Shown piece by piece: positions 1 through 8,874 of a stretch of 64,000 nucleotides of DNA. Below the pieces are notes generated by a model. That model searched no databases. It saw only the letters and a program-made list of their open reading frames with translations, and was not told the DNA's origin. Position 1 is the first letter of the stretch. Every line of letters starts with the position of its first letter. The DNA comes from Streptomyces sp. YS415 (lineage in GTDB: Bacteria > Actinomycetota > Actinomycetes > Streptomycetales > Streptomycetaceae), in the NCBI RefSeq assembly GCF_023544665.1, contig NZ_JAMJFL010000001.1, positions 310,001-374,000 of the forward strand, written 5' to 3'. The position numbers and the translations under genes are program-made.

Positions 1-13
1 AGGCTGTGTCGTC

Positions 14-409
14 ATGACGTCCGATGCCGTACGGCGGGTGCAGAGCGGAAGTCCCTGGGAAGAGTCCTTCGGTTTCGCGCGCGCCGTGGCGGCGGGGGAC
101 CTGGTGCTGGTGTCGGGCACGACGTCCTTCAAGGGCGACGTGCTGTACGGCGAGGGCGACCCGTACGAACAGGCCAAGGTGGCCTTCACCGGCGCGATCG
201 AGGCGATCGGCGAGTTCGGGCTCGGGGTGGACTCGGTGATCCGCACGCGGATGTACCTCACCCACGCGCGGGACGTGGACGCCGTGGGCCGGGCCCACCA
301 GGAGCTCTTCGACGCGGTGCGGCCGGTCTCGACGCTGCTCGTGGTGGAGGGCTTCGTGGACTCGCGCATCCTGGTCGAAGTGGAAATAGAAGCATTCAGA
401 GGACACTAG
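14..409 (+). CDS. RidA (YjgF/YER057c/UK114) family protein
   Basis: A 131-residue protein of the RidA fold. Family members hydrolyse reactive enamine/imine intermediates made by PLP enzymes, or act as related small-molecule deaminases. The glycine-rich VSGTTSF strand near residue 34, the [13 protein letters not shown] strand-helix near 75 (the Arg being the usual carboxylate-binding residue) and the [10 protein letters not shown]-terminus fit the family, and the length is typical. No clear Shine-Dalgarno is visible in the 13 bases before the ATG; the window edge prevents checking for an upstream overlapping gene. It ends 13 bases before hisF, whose ribosome site (GAGGAG) lies in that gap, so the two are probably cotranscribed. 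The exact subgroup and substrate cannot be told from sequence. Confidence 0.85.
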   Translation: MTSDAVRRVQSGSPWEESFGFARAVAAGDLVLVSGTTSFKGDVLYGEGDPYEQAKVAFTGAIEAIGEFGLGVDSVIRTRMYLTHARDVDAVGRAHQELFDAVRPVSTLLVVEGFVDSRILVEVEIEAFRGH

Positions 410-422
410 AGGAGCCGGTTTC

Positions 423-1178
423 ATGACCCTGGCGGTCCGAGTCATCCCCTGCCTGGACGTGGACAACGGCCGGGTCGTCAAGGGCGTCAACTTCCAGAAC
501 CTGCGCGACGCGGGCGACCCCGTCGAGATGGCGAAGGTGTACGACGCCGAGGGCGCCGACGAGCTGACGTTCCTGGACATCACCGCGTCGTCCGGCAACC
601 GCGAGACCACGTACGACGTGGTGCGCCGCACCGCCGAGCAGGTCTTCATCCCGCTGACCGTCGGCGGCGGGGTGCGCACCGCCGAGGACGTCGACAAGCT
701 GCTGCGCGCGGGCGCGGACAAGGTGGGCGTGAACACCGCCGCCATCGCCCGCCCCGACCTGATCCGCGAGATCGCCGAGCGGTTCGGCCGGCAGGTGCTG
801 GTCCTGTCGGTGGACGCCCGCCGCACACCGGCCGGCGGCTTCGAGGTCACCACCCACGGCGGCCGCCAGGGCACCGGCATCGACGCCGTGGAGTGGGCGC
901 ACCGGGCCGCGGAGCTGGGCGCGGGGGAGATCCTGCTCAACTCGATGGACGCGGACGGCACGAAGGACGGCTACGACATCCAGATGATCGAAGCCGTCCG
1001 CAAGCACGTCACGATCCCGGTGATCGCCTCCGGCGGCGCCGGAAAGCTCGACGACTTCGCCCCGGCGATCGAGGCGGGCGCGGACGCGGTCCTCGCGGCC
1101 TCGGTCTTCCACTTCGGCGACCTGCGCATCGGAGAGGTGAAGCAGGCCCTGAAGGAGGCGGGACACCCCGTCAGGTAG
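423..1178 (+). CDS. hisF: Imidazole glycerol phosphate synthase, cyclase subunit
   Basis: HisF makes imidazole glycerol phosphate and AICAR from PRFAR using ammonia channelled from the HisH glutaminase, in histidine synthesis in the cytoplasm. The 251-residue TIM barrel has both catalytic aspartates: Asp12 in [14 protein letters not shown] and Asp131 in VLSVDARR. Phosphate loops TVGGGVRT (around 79) and IASGGAGK near the C-terminus are intact. Length is normal. A GAGGAG site precedes the ATG. HisH and HisA are not in the window and presumably lie just to the left. A perfect hairpin 9 bases after the stop closes the unit. Confidence 0.97.
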   Translation: MTLAVRVIPCLDVDNGRVVKGVNFQNLRDAGDPVEMAKVYDAEGADELTFLDITASSGNRETTYDVVRRTAEQVFIPLTVGGGVRTAEDVDKLLRAGADKVGVNTAAIARPDLIREIAERFGRQVLVLSVDARRTPAGGFEVTTHGGRQGTGIDAVEWAHRAAELGAGEILLNSMDADGTKDGYDIQMIEAVRKHVTIPVIASGGAGKLDDFAPAIEAGADAVLAASVFHFGDLRIGEVKQALKEAGHPVR

Positions 1179-1186
1179 GCGCGGGG

Positions 1187-1214
1187 AGCCCCGGCCGTCG
1201 GGACGGCCGGGGCT
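1187..1214 (+). terminator. Hairpin after hisF
   Basis: A perfect 13-bp inverted repeat (AGCCCCGGCCGTC, paired with 1202-1214) with two bases between the arms, followed by TTTCTCC. It lies between convergent hisF and the leftward gene at 1245, so it may serve both strands. Confidence 0.7.
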
Positions 1215-1244
1215 TTCTCCTGGGCGGACGGGGCCCTTCGAAGC

Positions 1245-1880
1245 TCAGAGCCCCAGCTGCTTGCTCTCGTGGAGTTTGGTGATGGCTGCCTTCTCGCCCT
1301 CCAGTTCCACGTCCGCGGCGTTCTGGCGGCCGTAGAGGAAGAGCAGGAGTTCCGAGGGCTGGCCCGTGGCCGTCACGACGGGGGTGCCACGCTGGGCGAC
1401 CGCTGTCTGGCCGTCGGGGCGGCGCAGGACCAGGCCGGTGGGGGTGCCGCGGCCCATGAGGCGCGCGGTGCGTTCCAGGCGGGACCAGAGGGCGTCCTGG
1501 AAGACCGGGTCGAGCTCGCGGGGCGTCCAGTCGGGGCGGGCCCGGCGGACGTCCTCGGTGTGGACGTAGAACTCCACCGTGCTGGACATCTCCTCGACCT
1601 GCTTCAGCGAGAACGGGGAGAAGCGGGGCGGGCCGGTCCGGATCAGGTGGATCAGTTCCTCGTACGGCTTGTCCGTGAACTCCGCCATGACCCTTTCCAG
1701 CCGGGCGGCGAGGGGTTTGATGAGGATGCCGCCCGCGGCGTCGGGGCGGCGTTCGCGCACCACGACGTGCGCGGCGAGGTCGCGGGTGGTCCAGCCCTCG
1801 CACAGGGTCGGGGCCTCGGGGCCCTCGGCCTCCAGGAGGTCGGCCAGCAGAAGTCGTTCACGCTTGGCGAAAGTCGACAT
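1245..1880 (-). CDS. TIGR03085 family (DinB/MDMPI-like) protein
   Basis: A 211-residue protein matching the actinobacterial family I recall as TIGR03085, related to the DinB/mycothiol-dependent maleylpyruvate isomerase fold, a helical bundle that often binds a metal. The N-terminal helix ([14 protein letters not shown]) and the [20 protein letters not shown] segment (residues 27-46) with its conserved His are the family hallmark, and a His/Asp-rich middle helix ([17 protein letters not shown]) follows. The specific function is unknown. It is divergent from hisI, with 83 bases between the two starts, and convergent with hisF. Nothing suggests a role in histidine synthesis beyond position. Confidence 0.8.
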   Translation of the reverse strand: MSTFAKRERLLLADLLEAEGPEAPTLCEGWTTRDLAAHVVVRERRPDAAGGILIKPLAARLERVMAEFTDKPYEELIHLIRTGPPRFSPFSLKQVEEMSSTVEFYVHTEDVRRARPDWTPRELDPVFQDALWSRLERTARLMGRGTPTGLVLRRPDGQTAVAQRGTPVVTATGQPSELLLFLYGRQNAADVELEGEKAAITKLHESKQLGL

Positions 1881-1963
1881 GCCGTCAGCCTACGACCGCC
1901 TCCCGGGTCCGCACAGTGGACAGGGCACCGTCACTGTCAGTGCGGCGCGGCACAATGGCACCC

Positions 1964-2353
1964 ATGACCAGCACGCCCCGTCCGCCCAGCCCCCTGGACC
2001 CCGAGATCGCCGCGCGCCTCAAGCGCAGCCCCGACGGGCTCCTCCCCGCCATCGCCCAGCAGTACGACACCGGTGAGGTGCTCATGCTCGGCTGGATGGA
2101 CGACGAGGCGCTGCATCGCACCCTGACCACCGGCCGCTGCACCTACTGGTCGCGCAGCCGCCAGGAGTACTGGGTCAAGGGCGACACCTCGGGCCACTTC
2201 CAGTGGGTCAGGTCAGTCGCCCTCGACTGCGACGCCGACACCGTCCTCGTCCGGGTCGACCAGGTCGGCGCCGCCTGCCACACCGGCGCGCGCACCTGCT
2301 TCGACACCGACGTCCTGCTCGAGGATTCCGGCGTACCGGCCGGAGATCAGTAA
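1964..2353 (+). CDS. hisI: Phosphoribosyl-AMP cyclohydrolase
   Basis: HisI opens the adenine ring of phosphoribosyl-AMP, the third step of histidine synthesis, using zinc and magnesium. The protein is 129 residues when started at the ATG of MTSTPRPP; an ATG three codons upstream (1955) is also possible. Signature stretches are present: [34 protein letters not shown], then the metal-binding region [16 protein letters not shown] followed by [10 protein letters not shown], which carries the three zinc cysteines and the catalytic His. It is a stand-alone cyclohydrolase without a HisE domain, as usual in actinobacteria. trpE starts 11 bases after its stop, so hisI and trpE are probably cotranscribed. 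Confidence 0.95.
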   Translation: MTSTPRPPSPLDPEIAARLKRSPDGLLPAIAQQYDTGEVLMLGWMDDEALHRTLTTGRCTYWSRSRQEYWVKGDTSGHFQWVRSVALDCDADTVLVRVDQVGAACHTGARTCFDTDVLLEDSGVPAGDQ

Positions 2354-2364
2354 GGTCACCGGCC

Positions 2365-3843
2365 ATGGACCTCGAGACCTTCCGCAAGCTCGCCGCCGAC
2401 CGGCGCGTCATCCCGGTCACGCGCAAGCTCCTCGCCGACGGCGACACCCCGGTCGCGCTCTACCGCAAGCTCGCCGCCGAGCGCCCCGGCACCTTCCTGC
2501 TGGAGTCCGCGGAGAACGGCCGCTCCTGGTCCCGGTACTCCTTCGTGGGCGTCCGCTCGGCCGCCACCCTCACCGAGCGGGACGGCCAGGCGTACTGGCA
2601 CGGCGTCCCGCCCGTCGGCGTCCCTACCGACGGCGACCCGCTCGCCGCCCTGCGCGCCACCATCGAGGCCCTGCACACCCCGCACCAGGAGGGCATGCCG
2701 CCCTTCACCGGCGGCATGGTCGGCTACCTCGGCTACGACATCGTGCGCCGCCTGGAGAAGATCGGCCCCGGCGACCGGGACGACCTGCGGCTGCCCGAGC
2801 TGACCATGCTCCTGACCAGCGATCTCGCCGTCATGGACCACTGGGAGGGCTCGGTCCTGCTGATCGCCAACGCGATCAACCACAACGACCTCGACACCGG
2901 CGTGGACGAGGCCCACGCGGACGCGGTCGCCCGGCTGGACGCCATGGAGGCGGACCTGTCCCGCGCGGTCGCCCAGCCCCCGGCCGTCCTGCCGCCCTCC
3001 GAACTCCCCGAGTACACCGCCCTGTGGGGCGGCGCGGACTTCCAGACGGCCGTCGAGGACATCAAGGAGCGCATCCGCGCCGGCGAGGCCTTCCAGGTCG
3101 TCCCCTCCCAGCGCTTCGAGACGCCCTGCACGGCCAGCGCCCTGGACGTCTACCGGGTGCTCAGGGCGACCAATCCGTCGCCGTACATGTACCTGTTCCG
3201 CTTCGACGGCTTCGACGTCGTCGGCTCCTCCCCGGAGGCGCTGGTGAAGGTCGAGGACGGGCGGGCCATGGTCCACCCCATCGCCGGCACCCGCTGGCGC
3301 GGCGCCACCCCGCAGGAGGACCAGGCCCTCGCCGACGACCTGCTCGCCGACCCCAAGGAGCGCGCCGAGCACCTGATGCTCGTCGACCTCGGCCGCAACG
3401 ACCTCGGACGGGTCTGCGAGCCGGGTTCGGTGGAGGTCGTCGACTTCATGTCCATCGAGCGCTACTCGCACGTGATGCACATCGTCTCCACCGTCACCGG
3501 ACGGGTGGCGCCGGGCCGCACGGCCTTCGACGTCCTGACGGCCTGCTTCCCCGCAGGCACCCTCTCCGGCGCCCCCAAGCCCCGCGCGATGCAGATCATC
3601 GACGAACTCGAGCCGTCCCGGCGCGGTCTGTACGGCGGCTGCGTCGGCTACCTCGACTTCGCGGGCGACTCCGACACCGCCATCGCCATCCGCACGGCCC
3701 TGCTGCGCGACGGCACCGCCTACGTCCAGGCGGGCGCCGGAATCGTCGCCGACTCCGACCCCGTCGCCGAGGACACGGAGTGCCGCAACAAGGCGGCGGC
3801 GGTCCTGCGCGCGGTGCACACGGCGAACCGACTCGGGCAATAG
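2365..3843 (+). CDS. trpE: Anthranilate synthase component I
   Basis: TrpE makes anthranilate from chorismate, with ammonia supplied by the TrpG glutaminase. The 492-residue protein has the regulatory [12 protein letters not shown] segment (around 46-57) that forms the tryptophan feedback site. It also has the chorismate-binding catalytic half: [51 protein letters not shown] and [18 protein letters not shown]. The ATG was chosen because similarity begins there ([16 protein letters not shown]); an open frame upstream has no family match. No TrpG lies nearby. No leader peptide with consecutive Trp codons is visible before the gene, which sits directly behind hisI. Confidence 0.96.
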   Translation: MDLETFRKLAADRRVIPVTRKLLADGDTPVALYRKLAAERPGTFLLESAENGRSWSRYSFVGVRSAATLTERDGQAYWHGVPPVGVPTDGDPLAALRATIEALHTPHQEGMPPFTGGMVGYLGYDIVRRLEKIGPGDRDDLRLPELTMLLTSDLAVMDHWEGSVLLIANAINHNDLDTGVDEAHADAVARLDAMEADLSRAVAQPPAVLPPSELPEYTALWGGADFQTAVEDIKERIRAGEAFQVVPSQRFETPCTASALDVYRVLRATNPSPYMYLFRFDGFDVVGSSPEALVKVEDGRAMVHPIAGTRWRGATPQEDQALADDLLADPKERAEHLMLVDLGRNDLGRVCEPGSVEVVDFMSIERYSHVMHIVSTVTGRVAPGRTAFDVLTACFPAGTLSGAPKPRAMQIIDELEPSRRGLYGGCVGYLDFAGDSDTAIAIRTALLRDGTAYVQAGAGIVADSDPVAEDTECRNKAAAVLRAVHTANRLGQ

Positions 3844-3883
3844 GGCGCTTCTCATAGCGCCCCGGGTGACGGTTCGCCCGGGG
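3843..3883 (+). terminator. Two overlapping small hairpins after trpE
   Basis: GGGCGCT (3843-3849) pairs with AGCGCCC (3856-3862). A second stem, CCCCGGG (3860-3866) with CCCGGGG (3877-3883), shares three bases with the first, so the two are mutually exclusive. They occupy the only gap between trpE and the next gene. They could be a weak terminator or an attenuator-like switch; no U tract is present. Confidence 0.4.
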
Positions 3884-3903
3884 TTCAGGCGATAGTGGAG
3901 TAC

Positions 3904-4530
3904 GTGACTGCCGTTCCTCACCCCCCCGAAGCCCCCGGCCCCGCCAGGGCCGGCCGGCTCAGCCTCGCCGGAGCCCTGCTGGCCGGCGCGCTGGGCGCGG
4001 CCGTGGTGCTGCTGTCCACCCGCCAGCGCTGGTCGGAGGGGACCGCCACAGTCGCCGGCGGCGACTTCCCGCTCACCGCCAGCGGCAGCGACGTCACGGG
4101 CGTGCCCGCGTCGCTCGCCATAGTGGGCCTCGCCGCGCTGGTCGCCGTCTTCGCCGTCCGCCGGCTCGGCCGCGTCTTCGTCGCGGGGCTGCTCGCGCTG
4201 TCCGGCGCGGGGACGATCGCCGCGTCGCTGATCGGCGCGGGCGACAGTTCCGCGCTCGACGAGCAGGCCGCGCAGGCGACCGGCGACACCGCGGCGACCG
4301 TGGCCGTGCTCAGCCACACCGCCTGGCCCTACGTGGCGGCCGTCGGCGGCGCGCTGCTGCTGCTCGCCGGACTGCTGGCCCTGCGGTACGCGTCCCTGTG
4401 GCCCGCGATGTCGAGCCGCTACGAGCGCTCGGGCGCCCCCCGGCCCCGCAAGGCACCCACCGTCGACCCCGACCGGCCCGAGGACCTGTGGAAGGCACTG
4501 GACCGCGGCGAGGACCCGACCGGGGCCTGA
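3904..4530 (+). CDS. TIGR02234 family Trp-operon-associated membrane protein
   Basis: A 208-residue integral membrane protein of the actinobacterial family found inside or beside trp operons (recalled as TIGR02234, trp_oprn_chp). About four membrane segments are visible: 15-35, roughly 70-90, 95-115 and 145-165. The segment RQRWSEGTATVAGG after the first helix resembles the family's conserved extracytoplasmic Trp motif. The tail ends in VDPDRPEDLWKALDRGEDPT, typical of the family. A role in tryptophan uptake or synthesis has only been inferred from position. A GTG at 3895 would add three residues. Confidence 0.8.
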   Translation: MTAVPHPPEAPGPARAGRLSLAGALLAGALGAAVVLLSTRQRWSEGTATVAGGDFPLTASGSDVTGVPASLAIVGLAALVAVFAVRRLGRVFVAGLLALSGAGTIAASLIGAGDSSALDEQAAQATGDTAATVAVLSHTAWPYVAAVGGALLLLAGLLALRYASLWPAMSSRYERSGAPRPRKAPTVDPDRPEDLWKALDRGEDPTGA

Positions 4531-4589
4531 GCGCGCCGACTCGCGAGACCGCCGACCCGCCTGGGGCCTGAGCCCGCCGACTCGCGAGA
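4522..4589 (+). repeat. 41-bp offset tandem duplication spanning a stop codon
   Basis: 27 bases at 4522-4548, covering the TGA stop of the preceding gene, recur at 4563-4589 with one mismatch (GGGGCCTGAGCGCGCC against GGGGCCTGAGCCCGCC, then an identical remainder). It looks like a recent local duplication in untranslated DNA. Confidence 0.75.
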
Positions 4590-4680
4590 GCGACCCCCGA
4601 TCACCCGACCCGCGCGCATGCGGGACAATGACGGTGAGCGTCCGGCTCAGAGACTTACACACAGCAACGAGGAGCAAGTC

Positions 4681-4926
4681 ATGGCGGGCAGCAGCCACGG
4701 TCACACCCCGGCCGCCTGGACCGGTGTCACAATCGCCTTCATCGGTTTCTGCGTCGCGGGCGCCTTCATGGTGCTGGCCAGCCCGGCGGGCTTCTGGGCC
4801 GGCATGGGCATCGTGGTCCTCGGTGGCATCGTCGGCTGGATCATGAAGATCGTCGGTCTCGGCGCGCCGAAGGAAGCGGGCAAGCCGCACTTCGAGAAGC
4901 GCGAGACGGCAAGCGTCGAGGGCTGA
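4681..4926 (+). CDS. HGxxPAAW family small membrane protein
   Basis: An 81-residue protein with the family-defining N-terminal motif HGHTPAAWTGV (residues 7-17). Two predicted membrane helices follow (about 16-36 and 38-58) and then a charged cytoplasmic tail (APKEAGKPHFEKRETASVEG). The family is confined to actinobacteria and is typically encoded in this trp neighbourhood; its function is not known. The ATG is preceded by ACGAGGAGCAAGTC, a good ribosome site. The preceding 150 bases contain no gene but hold part of a tandem duplication. Without knowing the motif it would be called an unknown two-helix membrane protein. Confidence 0.82.
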   Translation: MAGSSHGHTPAAWTGVTIAFIGFCVAGAFMVLASPAGFWAGMGIVVLGGIVGWIMKIVGLGAPKEAGKPHFEKRETASVEG

Positions 4927-4986
4927 CACGCACGACGTACCCGAGGGGCGGCCCTGGAGCCGCCCCTCACGCGTTCCCGGGGCACA

Positions 4987-5424
4987 ATGCGAGGCGTGAA
5001 CACCGACAGCCGGAGGGTGCCGCGCCGGGGCGCCGCGGCGCGGCTCGCCGTACCGGGCGGGGTCCTGGCCGCCGTCGTGGGGGCCTTCGCCTACGTCGCC
5101 GCCGTGGACCCGCACGAGCCCGGCCACTACCCGGCCTGCCCCCTGCTCCAGCTGACCGGCCTGTACTGCCCCGGCTGCGGCGGACTGCGCAGCGCCCACG
5201 CCTTCGCGCACGGCGACCTCGCCGCGGCGCTGCAGAACAACGCGGCGGCGGTACTGGGCTATCTGGCCTTCGCCGCGCTGTGGACCGTCTGGGTGGTCCG
5301 CGCGGCCCGCGGACGGCCGCTGCGGCTCGATCCCGGCCCGGCGCACCTGTGGACGGTGGGCGCGTTGCTGCTGGTCTTCACCGTTGTCCGGAACCTGCCC
5401 TTCGGTGGCTGGCTGCATCCTTGA
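4987..5424 (+). CDS. DUF2752 domain membrane protein
   Basis: A 145-residue protein with three to four hydrophobic segments (about 18-40, 75-95, 112-130). It carries the DUF2752 signature: a CPLLQLTGLYCPGCGGLRSAHAFAHGD block near residues 50-76 whose CPGCG cysteines lie just after the first helix. The molecular function of DUF2752 is unknown. It may start at the ATG (4987) or at the GTG three codons later. The gene sits between two small membrane-protein genes and trpC, an arrangement I recall as common in Streptomyces. An AT-richer gap of 123 bases, probably carrying the trpC promoter, follows. Confidence 0.78.
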   Translation: MRGVNTDSRRVPRRGAAARLAVPGGVLAAVVGAFAYVAAVDPHEPGHYPACPLLQLTGLYCPGCGGLRSAHAFAHGDLAAALQNNAAAVLGYLAFAALWTVWVVRAARGRPLRLDPGPAHLWTVGALLLVFTVVRNLPFGGWLHP

Positions 5425-5450
5425 TCAATTGATGAACGTCCAGGTAGTGG
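5421..5450 (+). promoter_or_regulatory. Possible trpC promoter with palindrome ATCAATTGAT
   Basis: TTGATC (5421-5426), an 18-base spacer and TAGTGG (5445-5450) roughly fit a HrdB-type promoter. The overlapping palindrome ATCAATTGAT (5424-5433) is unusually AT-rich for this genome. It begins at the stop of the upstream gene and about 100 bases before trpC. The assignment rests on weak matches only. Confidence 0.3.
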
Positions 5451-5547
5451 GACCGCCGTCAACCGGATGCGAGGCCTACGCCTTCCTCCGGATACCATCG
5501 CAGTGACCACCGGTTTTCGTCATCGCATCGGGAAGGGGGCCGCTCGC

Positions 5548-6357
5548 GTGAGTGTGCTCGACGAGATCATCGACGGAGTCCGTGCCGACCTCGCGGAGCG
5601 GCAGGCGCGCGTCAGCCTCGACGAGCTCAAGGAGCGCGCCGCGAAGGCTCCCGCCGCCAAGGACGGGGTCGCCGCGCTCAAGGGCGACGGCGTGAAGGTG
5701 ATCTGCGAGGTCAAGCGGTCCAGCCCCTCCAAGGGCGCGCTGGCCGCGATCGCCGACCCGGCCGGACTCGCCGCGGACTACGAGGCGGGCGGCGCGGCCG
5801 TCATCTCCGTCCTGACCGAGGAGCGGCGCTTCGGCGGCTCGCTGGCCGATCTGGAGGCCGTCCGCGCCCGCGTCGACATCCCGGTGCTGCGCAAGGACTT
5901 CATCGTCACGTCGTACCAGCTGTGGGAGGCCCGGGCCTACGGCGCCGACCTCGCGCTGCTCATCGTCGCAGCCCTCGACCAGTCGGCCCTGGAGTCGCTG
6001 ATCGAGCGCGCGGTGTCCATCGGCCTGACCCCGCTGGTCGAGGTGCACGACGAGGACGAGGTCGAACGCGCCGTGGACGCGGGCGCCAAGATCATCGGCG
6101 TCAACGCCCGCAACCTGAAGACGCTCGAGGTCGACCGCGGCACCTTCGAGCGCCTCGCGCCCGAGATCCCGTCCGCCCTCGTCAAGGTGGCCGAGTCCGG
6201 CGTACGCGGCCCGCACGACCTCATCGCCTACGCCAACGCCGGCGCCGACGCTGTCCTGGTCGGCGAGTCCCTGGTCACCGGCCGCGACCCCAAGTCCGCG
6301 GTGGCCGACCTGGTGGCGGCGGGGGAGCACCCCGCACTGCGCCACGGGCGCGGCTGA
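5548..6357 (+). CDS. trpC: Indole-3-glycerol phosphate synthase
   Basis: TrpC closes the indole ring from CdRP, the fourth step of tryptophan synthesis. The 269-residue (beta/alpha)8 protein has [14 protein letters not shown] (catalytic Lys near residue 53), [27 protein letters not shown] (second active-site Lys), [22 protein letters not shown] and [10 protein letters not shown]. The start is the GTG of [11 protein letters not shown], where family similarity begins; GGAAGGGG lies upstream. It is a stand-alone TrpC without a TrpF domain. It heads a trpC-trpM-trpB-trpA group. Confidence 0.96.
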   Translation: MSVLDEIIDGVRADLAERQARVSLDELKERAAKAPAAKDGVAALKGDGVKVICEVKRSSPSKGALAAIADPAGLAADYEAGGAAVISVLTEERRFGGSLADLEAVRARVDIPVLRKDFIVTSYQLWEARAYGADLALLIVAALDQSALESLIERAVSIGLTPLVEVHDEDEVERAVDAGAKIIGVNARNLKTLEVDRGTFERLAPEIPSALVKVAESGVRGPHDLIAYANAGADAVLVGESLVTGRDPKSAVADLVAAGEHPALRHGRG

Positions 6358-6379
6358 TCCTTCGATAGGCTTGGCCGCG

Positions 6380-6565
6380 ATGACGCTCACGACGACGACC
6401 ACGGACAGGTACGCCCGCCTCGCGCGTGGCTGCCGCCCCCGTGGTTGCCGCGCGCCCGCGCGCAGGGTGCACGGCCGTCGAGTGCGGTACGTCATCGGTG
6501 ACGAACCCGGGCAGGTGAACGGCCGTCGATGGCAGCGCCCCGTGAGGGGCGCGGGGCAGTTCTGA
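6380..6565 (+). CDS. trpM: TrpM-like small Arg-rich protein between trpC and trpB
   Basis: A 61-residue, strongly basic peptide (about 14 arginines) starting MTLTTTTTDRYARLARGCRPRGC, with no known domain. In S. coelicolor a small gene at exactly this position (trpX, later trpM) was reported to modulate tryptophan synthesis and differentiation; I assign the name on position and character, not alignment. Its last codons and TGA stop lie inside a repeat-like hairpin block (see 6534-6618), so the C-terminus may vary between strains. The single Trp codon does not suggest an attenuation leader. A ribosome site before the ATG is poor (AGGCTTGGCCGCG). Confidence 0.6.
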   Translation: MTLTTTTTDRYARLARGCRPRGCRAPARRVHGRRVRYVIGDEPGQVNGRRWQRPVRGAGQF

Positions 6566-6618
6566 ACATGCGGCTCCGCCGCGCGGGCGCGACCAGCCAT
6601 TCAGGTCTCGCAGCCGAC
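6534..6618. repeat. Streptomyces-type intergenic repeat, two hairpins
   Basis: GCGCCCC-GTGA-GGGGCGC (6535-6552) is followed by GCGGC-TCC-GCCGC (6570-6582) and GCGCGACCAGCCAT. The order and wording match a short interspersed element that I recall as frequent between Streptomyces genes (gggGCGCGGGG...GCGACCAGCCA...). It covers the trpM stop codon and ends about 60 bases before trpB. The multi-copy nature cannot be shown from this window. Confidence 0.55.
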
Positions 6619-6677
6619 TGACATTCCCGCCCCCACGGCGACCAGTGCACCCAACACACTCACCGTGAGGTAGACGC

Positions 6678-7961
6678 ATGCCCAGCGAGTTCTTCATTCC
6701 CGACCCTCAGGGTCAAGTCCCCAGCGCCGAAGGCTACTTCGGCGCATTCGGCGGCAAGTTCATCCCGGAGGCCCTCGTCGCCGCCGTGGACGAGGTCGCC
6801 GTCGAGTACGACAAGGCCAAGCACGACCCCGAGTTCGCCCGCGAACTGGACGACCTGCTCGTCCACTACACGGGCCGCCCTTCGGCGCTCACCGAGGTCC
6901 CCCGCTTCGCGGAACACGCGGGCGGCGCCCGGGTCTTCCTCAAGCGCGAGGACCTCAACCACACCGGCTCGCACAAGATCAACAACGTGCTCGGGCAGGC
7001 CCTGCTCACCCGGCGCATGGGCAAGACCCGGGTGATCGCCGAAACCGGCGCCGGCCAGCACGGCGTCGCCACCGCGACGGCCTGCGCCCTGTTCGGCCTC
7101 GACTGCACCATCTACATGGGCGAGATCGACACCCAGCGCCAGGCCCTCAACGTGGCCCGCATGCGCATGCTCGGCGCCGAGGTCATCGCCGTGAAGTCCG
7201 GCAGCCGCACGCTGAAGGACGCGATCAACGAGGCCTTCCGCGACTGGGTCGCCAACGTCGACCACACCCACTACCTCTTCGGCACGGTCGCCGGCCCGCA
7301 CCCCTTCCCGGCCATGGTCCGCGACTTCCACCGCGTCATCGGCGTGGAGGCCCGCCGCCAGCTCCTGGAGCACGCCGGACGGCTGCCCGACGCGGCCGTC
7401 GCCTGCGTCGGCGGCGGCTCCAACGCCATCGGCCTCTTCCACGCCTTCATCCCGGACGAGGACGTCCGCCTGATCGGGTGCGAGCCCGCCGGGCACGGCG
7501 TCGAGACCGGCGAGCACGCGGCCACCCTGACCGCGGGCGAGCCCGGCATCCTGCACGGTTCGCGGTCCTACGTCCTCCAGGACGACGAGGGCCAGATCAC
7601 CGAGCCGTACTCCATCTCGGCCGGTCTGGACTACCCGGGCGTCGGCCCGGAGCACTCCTACCTGCGCGACAGCGGCCGCGGCGAGTACCGCGCGATCACC
7701 GACGACGCGGCCATGCAGGCGCTGCGTCTGCTGTCGCGGACCGAGGGCATCATCCCCGCGATCGAGAGCGCCCACGCGCTGGCCGGCGCCCTGGAGGTGG
7801 GCCGGGAGCTGGGCAAGGACGGGCTGATCGTGGTCAACCTGTCCGGCCGCGGCGACAAGGACATGGACACGGCCGCGCGCTACTTCGGCCTGTACGACAC
7901 CGACGCCGAGGTCGCGGCGAACACCGCCGACACCGCCGAGATCGAGGGGGACGCCAAGTGA
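6678..7961 (+). CDS. trpB: Tryptophan synthase beta chain
   Basis: TrpB joins indole and serine to make tryptophan with PLP. It is 427 residues long. The Schiff-base lysine is Lys100 in [26 protein letters not shown], the indole-channel region [13 protein letters not shown], the phosphate-binding [10 protein letters not shown] and the C-terminal [11 protein letters not shown] are all present. It belongs to the canonical TrpB1 type that pairs with TrpA. The first 15-20 residues ([13 protein letters not shown]) are an ordinary actinobacterial extension. GAGGTAG before the ATG is the ribosome site. Its stop overlaps the trpA start by four bases (GTGA), indicating translational coupling. Confidence 0.98.
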   Translation: MPSEFFIPDPQGQVPSAEGYFGAFGGKFIPEALVAAVDEVAVEYDKAKHDPEFARELDDLLVHYTGRPSALTEVPRFAEHAGGARVFLKREDLNHTGSHKINNVLGQALLTRRMGKTRVIAETGAGQHGVATATACALFGLDCTIYMGEIDTQRQALNVARMRMLGAEVIAVKSGSRTLKDAINEAFRDWVANVDHTHYLFGTVAGPHPFPAMVRDFHRVIGVEARRQLLEHAGRLPDAAVACVGGGSNAIGLFHAFIPDEDVRLIGCEPAGHGVETGEHAATLTAGEPGILHGSRSYVLQDDEGQITEPYSISAGLDYPGVGPEHSYLRDSGRGEYRAITDDAAMQALRLLSRTEGIIPAIESAHALAGALEVGRELGKDGLIVVNLSGRGDKDMDTAARYFGLYDTDAEVAANTADTAEIEGDAK

Positions 7962-8776
7962 GCGGGAACATCCAACTGCTGGCCGACACCCTCGCCGCCG
8001 CCAAGGCGGAGGGACGCGCGGCGCTCATCGCCTACCTCCCGGCCGGATTCCCGACCGTGGACGGCGGCATCGAGGCGATCAAGGCCGTCTTCGACGGCGG
8101 CGCGGACGTCGTCGAGGTCGGTCTGCCGCACAGCGACCCCGTCCTCGACGGTCCGGTCATCCAGACCGCCGACGACATCGCCCTGCGCGGCGGGGTGCGG
8201 ATCGCCGACGTGATGCGCACGGTCCGCGAGGCCCACGCGGAGACCGGCAAGCCGGTGCTCGTGATGACGTACTGGAACCCGATCGACCGCTACGGCGTCG
8301 AGCGGTTCACCGCCGAGCTCGCGGAGGCGGGCGGCGCCGGGTGCATCCTGCCCGACCTGCCGGTGCAGGAGTCGGAGCTGTGGCGGGAGCACGCCGAGAA
8401 GCACGGGCTCGCCACGGTCTTCGTGGTCGCGCCCAGCAGCAAGGACGAGCGGCTGGCGCGGATCACCGCGGCGGGCAGCGGCTTCGTCTACGCCGCCTCG
8501 CTGATGGGCGTCACCGGTACCCGTGCCTCGGTCGGCGCGCAGGCGCAGGACCTGGTCGAGCGGACCCGGGCCACCGGCACCGCACTGCCGGTCTGCGTCG
8601 GGCTCGGCGTCTCCGACGCCGCCCAGGCGGCCGAGGTCGCCGGGTTCGCCGACGGCGTGATCGTCGGCTCGGCCTTCGTGAAGCGGATGCTGGACGCGCC
8701 GGACCACGCGACCGGCATCGAGGGCGTCCGCGCGCTCGCCGCTGACCTGGCCAAGGGCGTGCGCGGACAGGTGTGA
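7958..8776 (+). CDS. trpA: Tryptophan synthase alpha chain
   Basis: TrpA splits indole-3-glycerol phosphate to indole and glyceraldehyde 3-phosphate and passes indole to TrpB. The 272-residue TIM barrel has the catalytic Glu in [11 protein letters not shown] and the catalytic Asp in VLDGPVIQ, both near residues 50-62, followed by [21 protein letters not shown] and GVTGTR. The loop reads PHSDPVLDG where enterobacterial enzymes have PFSDPLADG. The start is a GTG inside the trpB stop. A strong hairpin about 55 bases after the stop ends the operon. Confidence 0.97.
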   Translation: MSGNIQLLADTLAAAKAEGRAALIAYLPAGFPTVDGGIEAIKAVFDGGADVVEVGLPHSDPVLDGPVIQTADDIALRGGVRIADVMRTVREAHAETGKPVLVMTYWNPIDRYGVERFTAELAEAGGAGCILPDLPVQESELWREHAEKHGLATVFVVAPSSKDERLARITAAGSGFVYAASLMGVTGTRASVGAQAQDLVERTRATGTALPVCVGLGVSDAAQAAEVAGFADGVIVGSAFVKRMLDAPDHATGIEGVRALAADLAKGVRGQV

Positions 8777-8832
8777 CGACCCGCTGGCGGGCGGGACATT
8801 CCGTACAGGTCACTCGAACGGGTGGACCTGGG

Positions 8833-8861
8833 ACCGGGGAGGCGCTGGGCGCCTCCCCGGT
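8833..8861 (+). terminator. trp operon terminator
   Basis: A perfect 12-bp stem, ACCGGGGAGGCG and CGCCTCCCCGGT, with loop CTGGG, then TCGTTTCC. It lies between trpA and the next gene and also argues that the following gene starts after it. Confidence 0.75.
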
Positions 8862-8874
8862 TCGTTTCCGGGGT

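Noticed and set aside
2356..5418. A 1020-codon leftward open frame opposite trpE and its neighbours
   Set aside because: It crosses several real genes on the other strand, and its composition (Gly/Asp/Val/Arg runs) is that of a shadow frame.
6380..6565. trp attenuation leader peptide
   Set aside because: It lies inside the operon, has a single Trp codon and is too long for a leader; trpM fits better.
7478..7957. N-terminal extension of trpA into trpB
   Set aside because: It has no similarity to TrpA; the GTG at 7958 with a GTGA overlap matches the family start.
8773..8874. N-terminal extension of the DsbA-like protein to 8773
   Set aside because: The extension would translate the trp terminator hairpin. 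A GTG at 8875 gives the expected basic tail and membrane helix.
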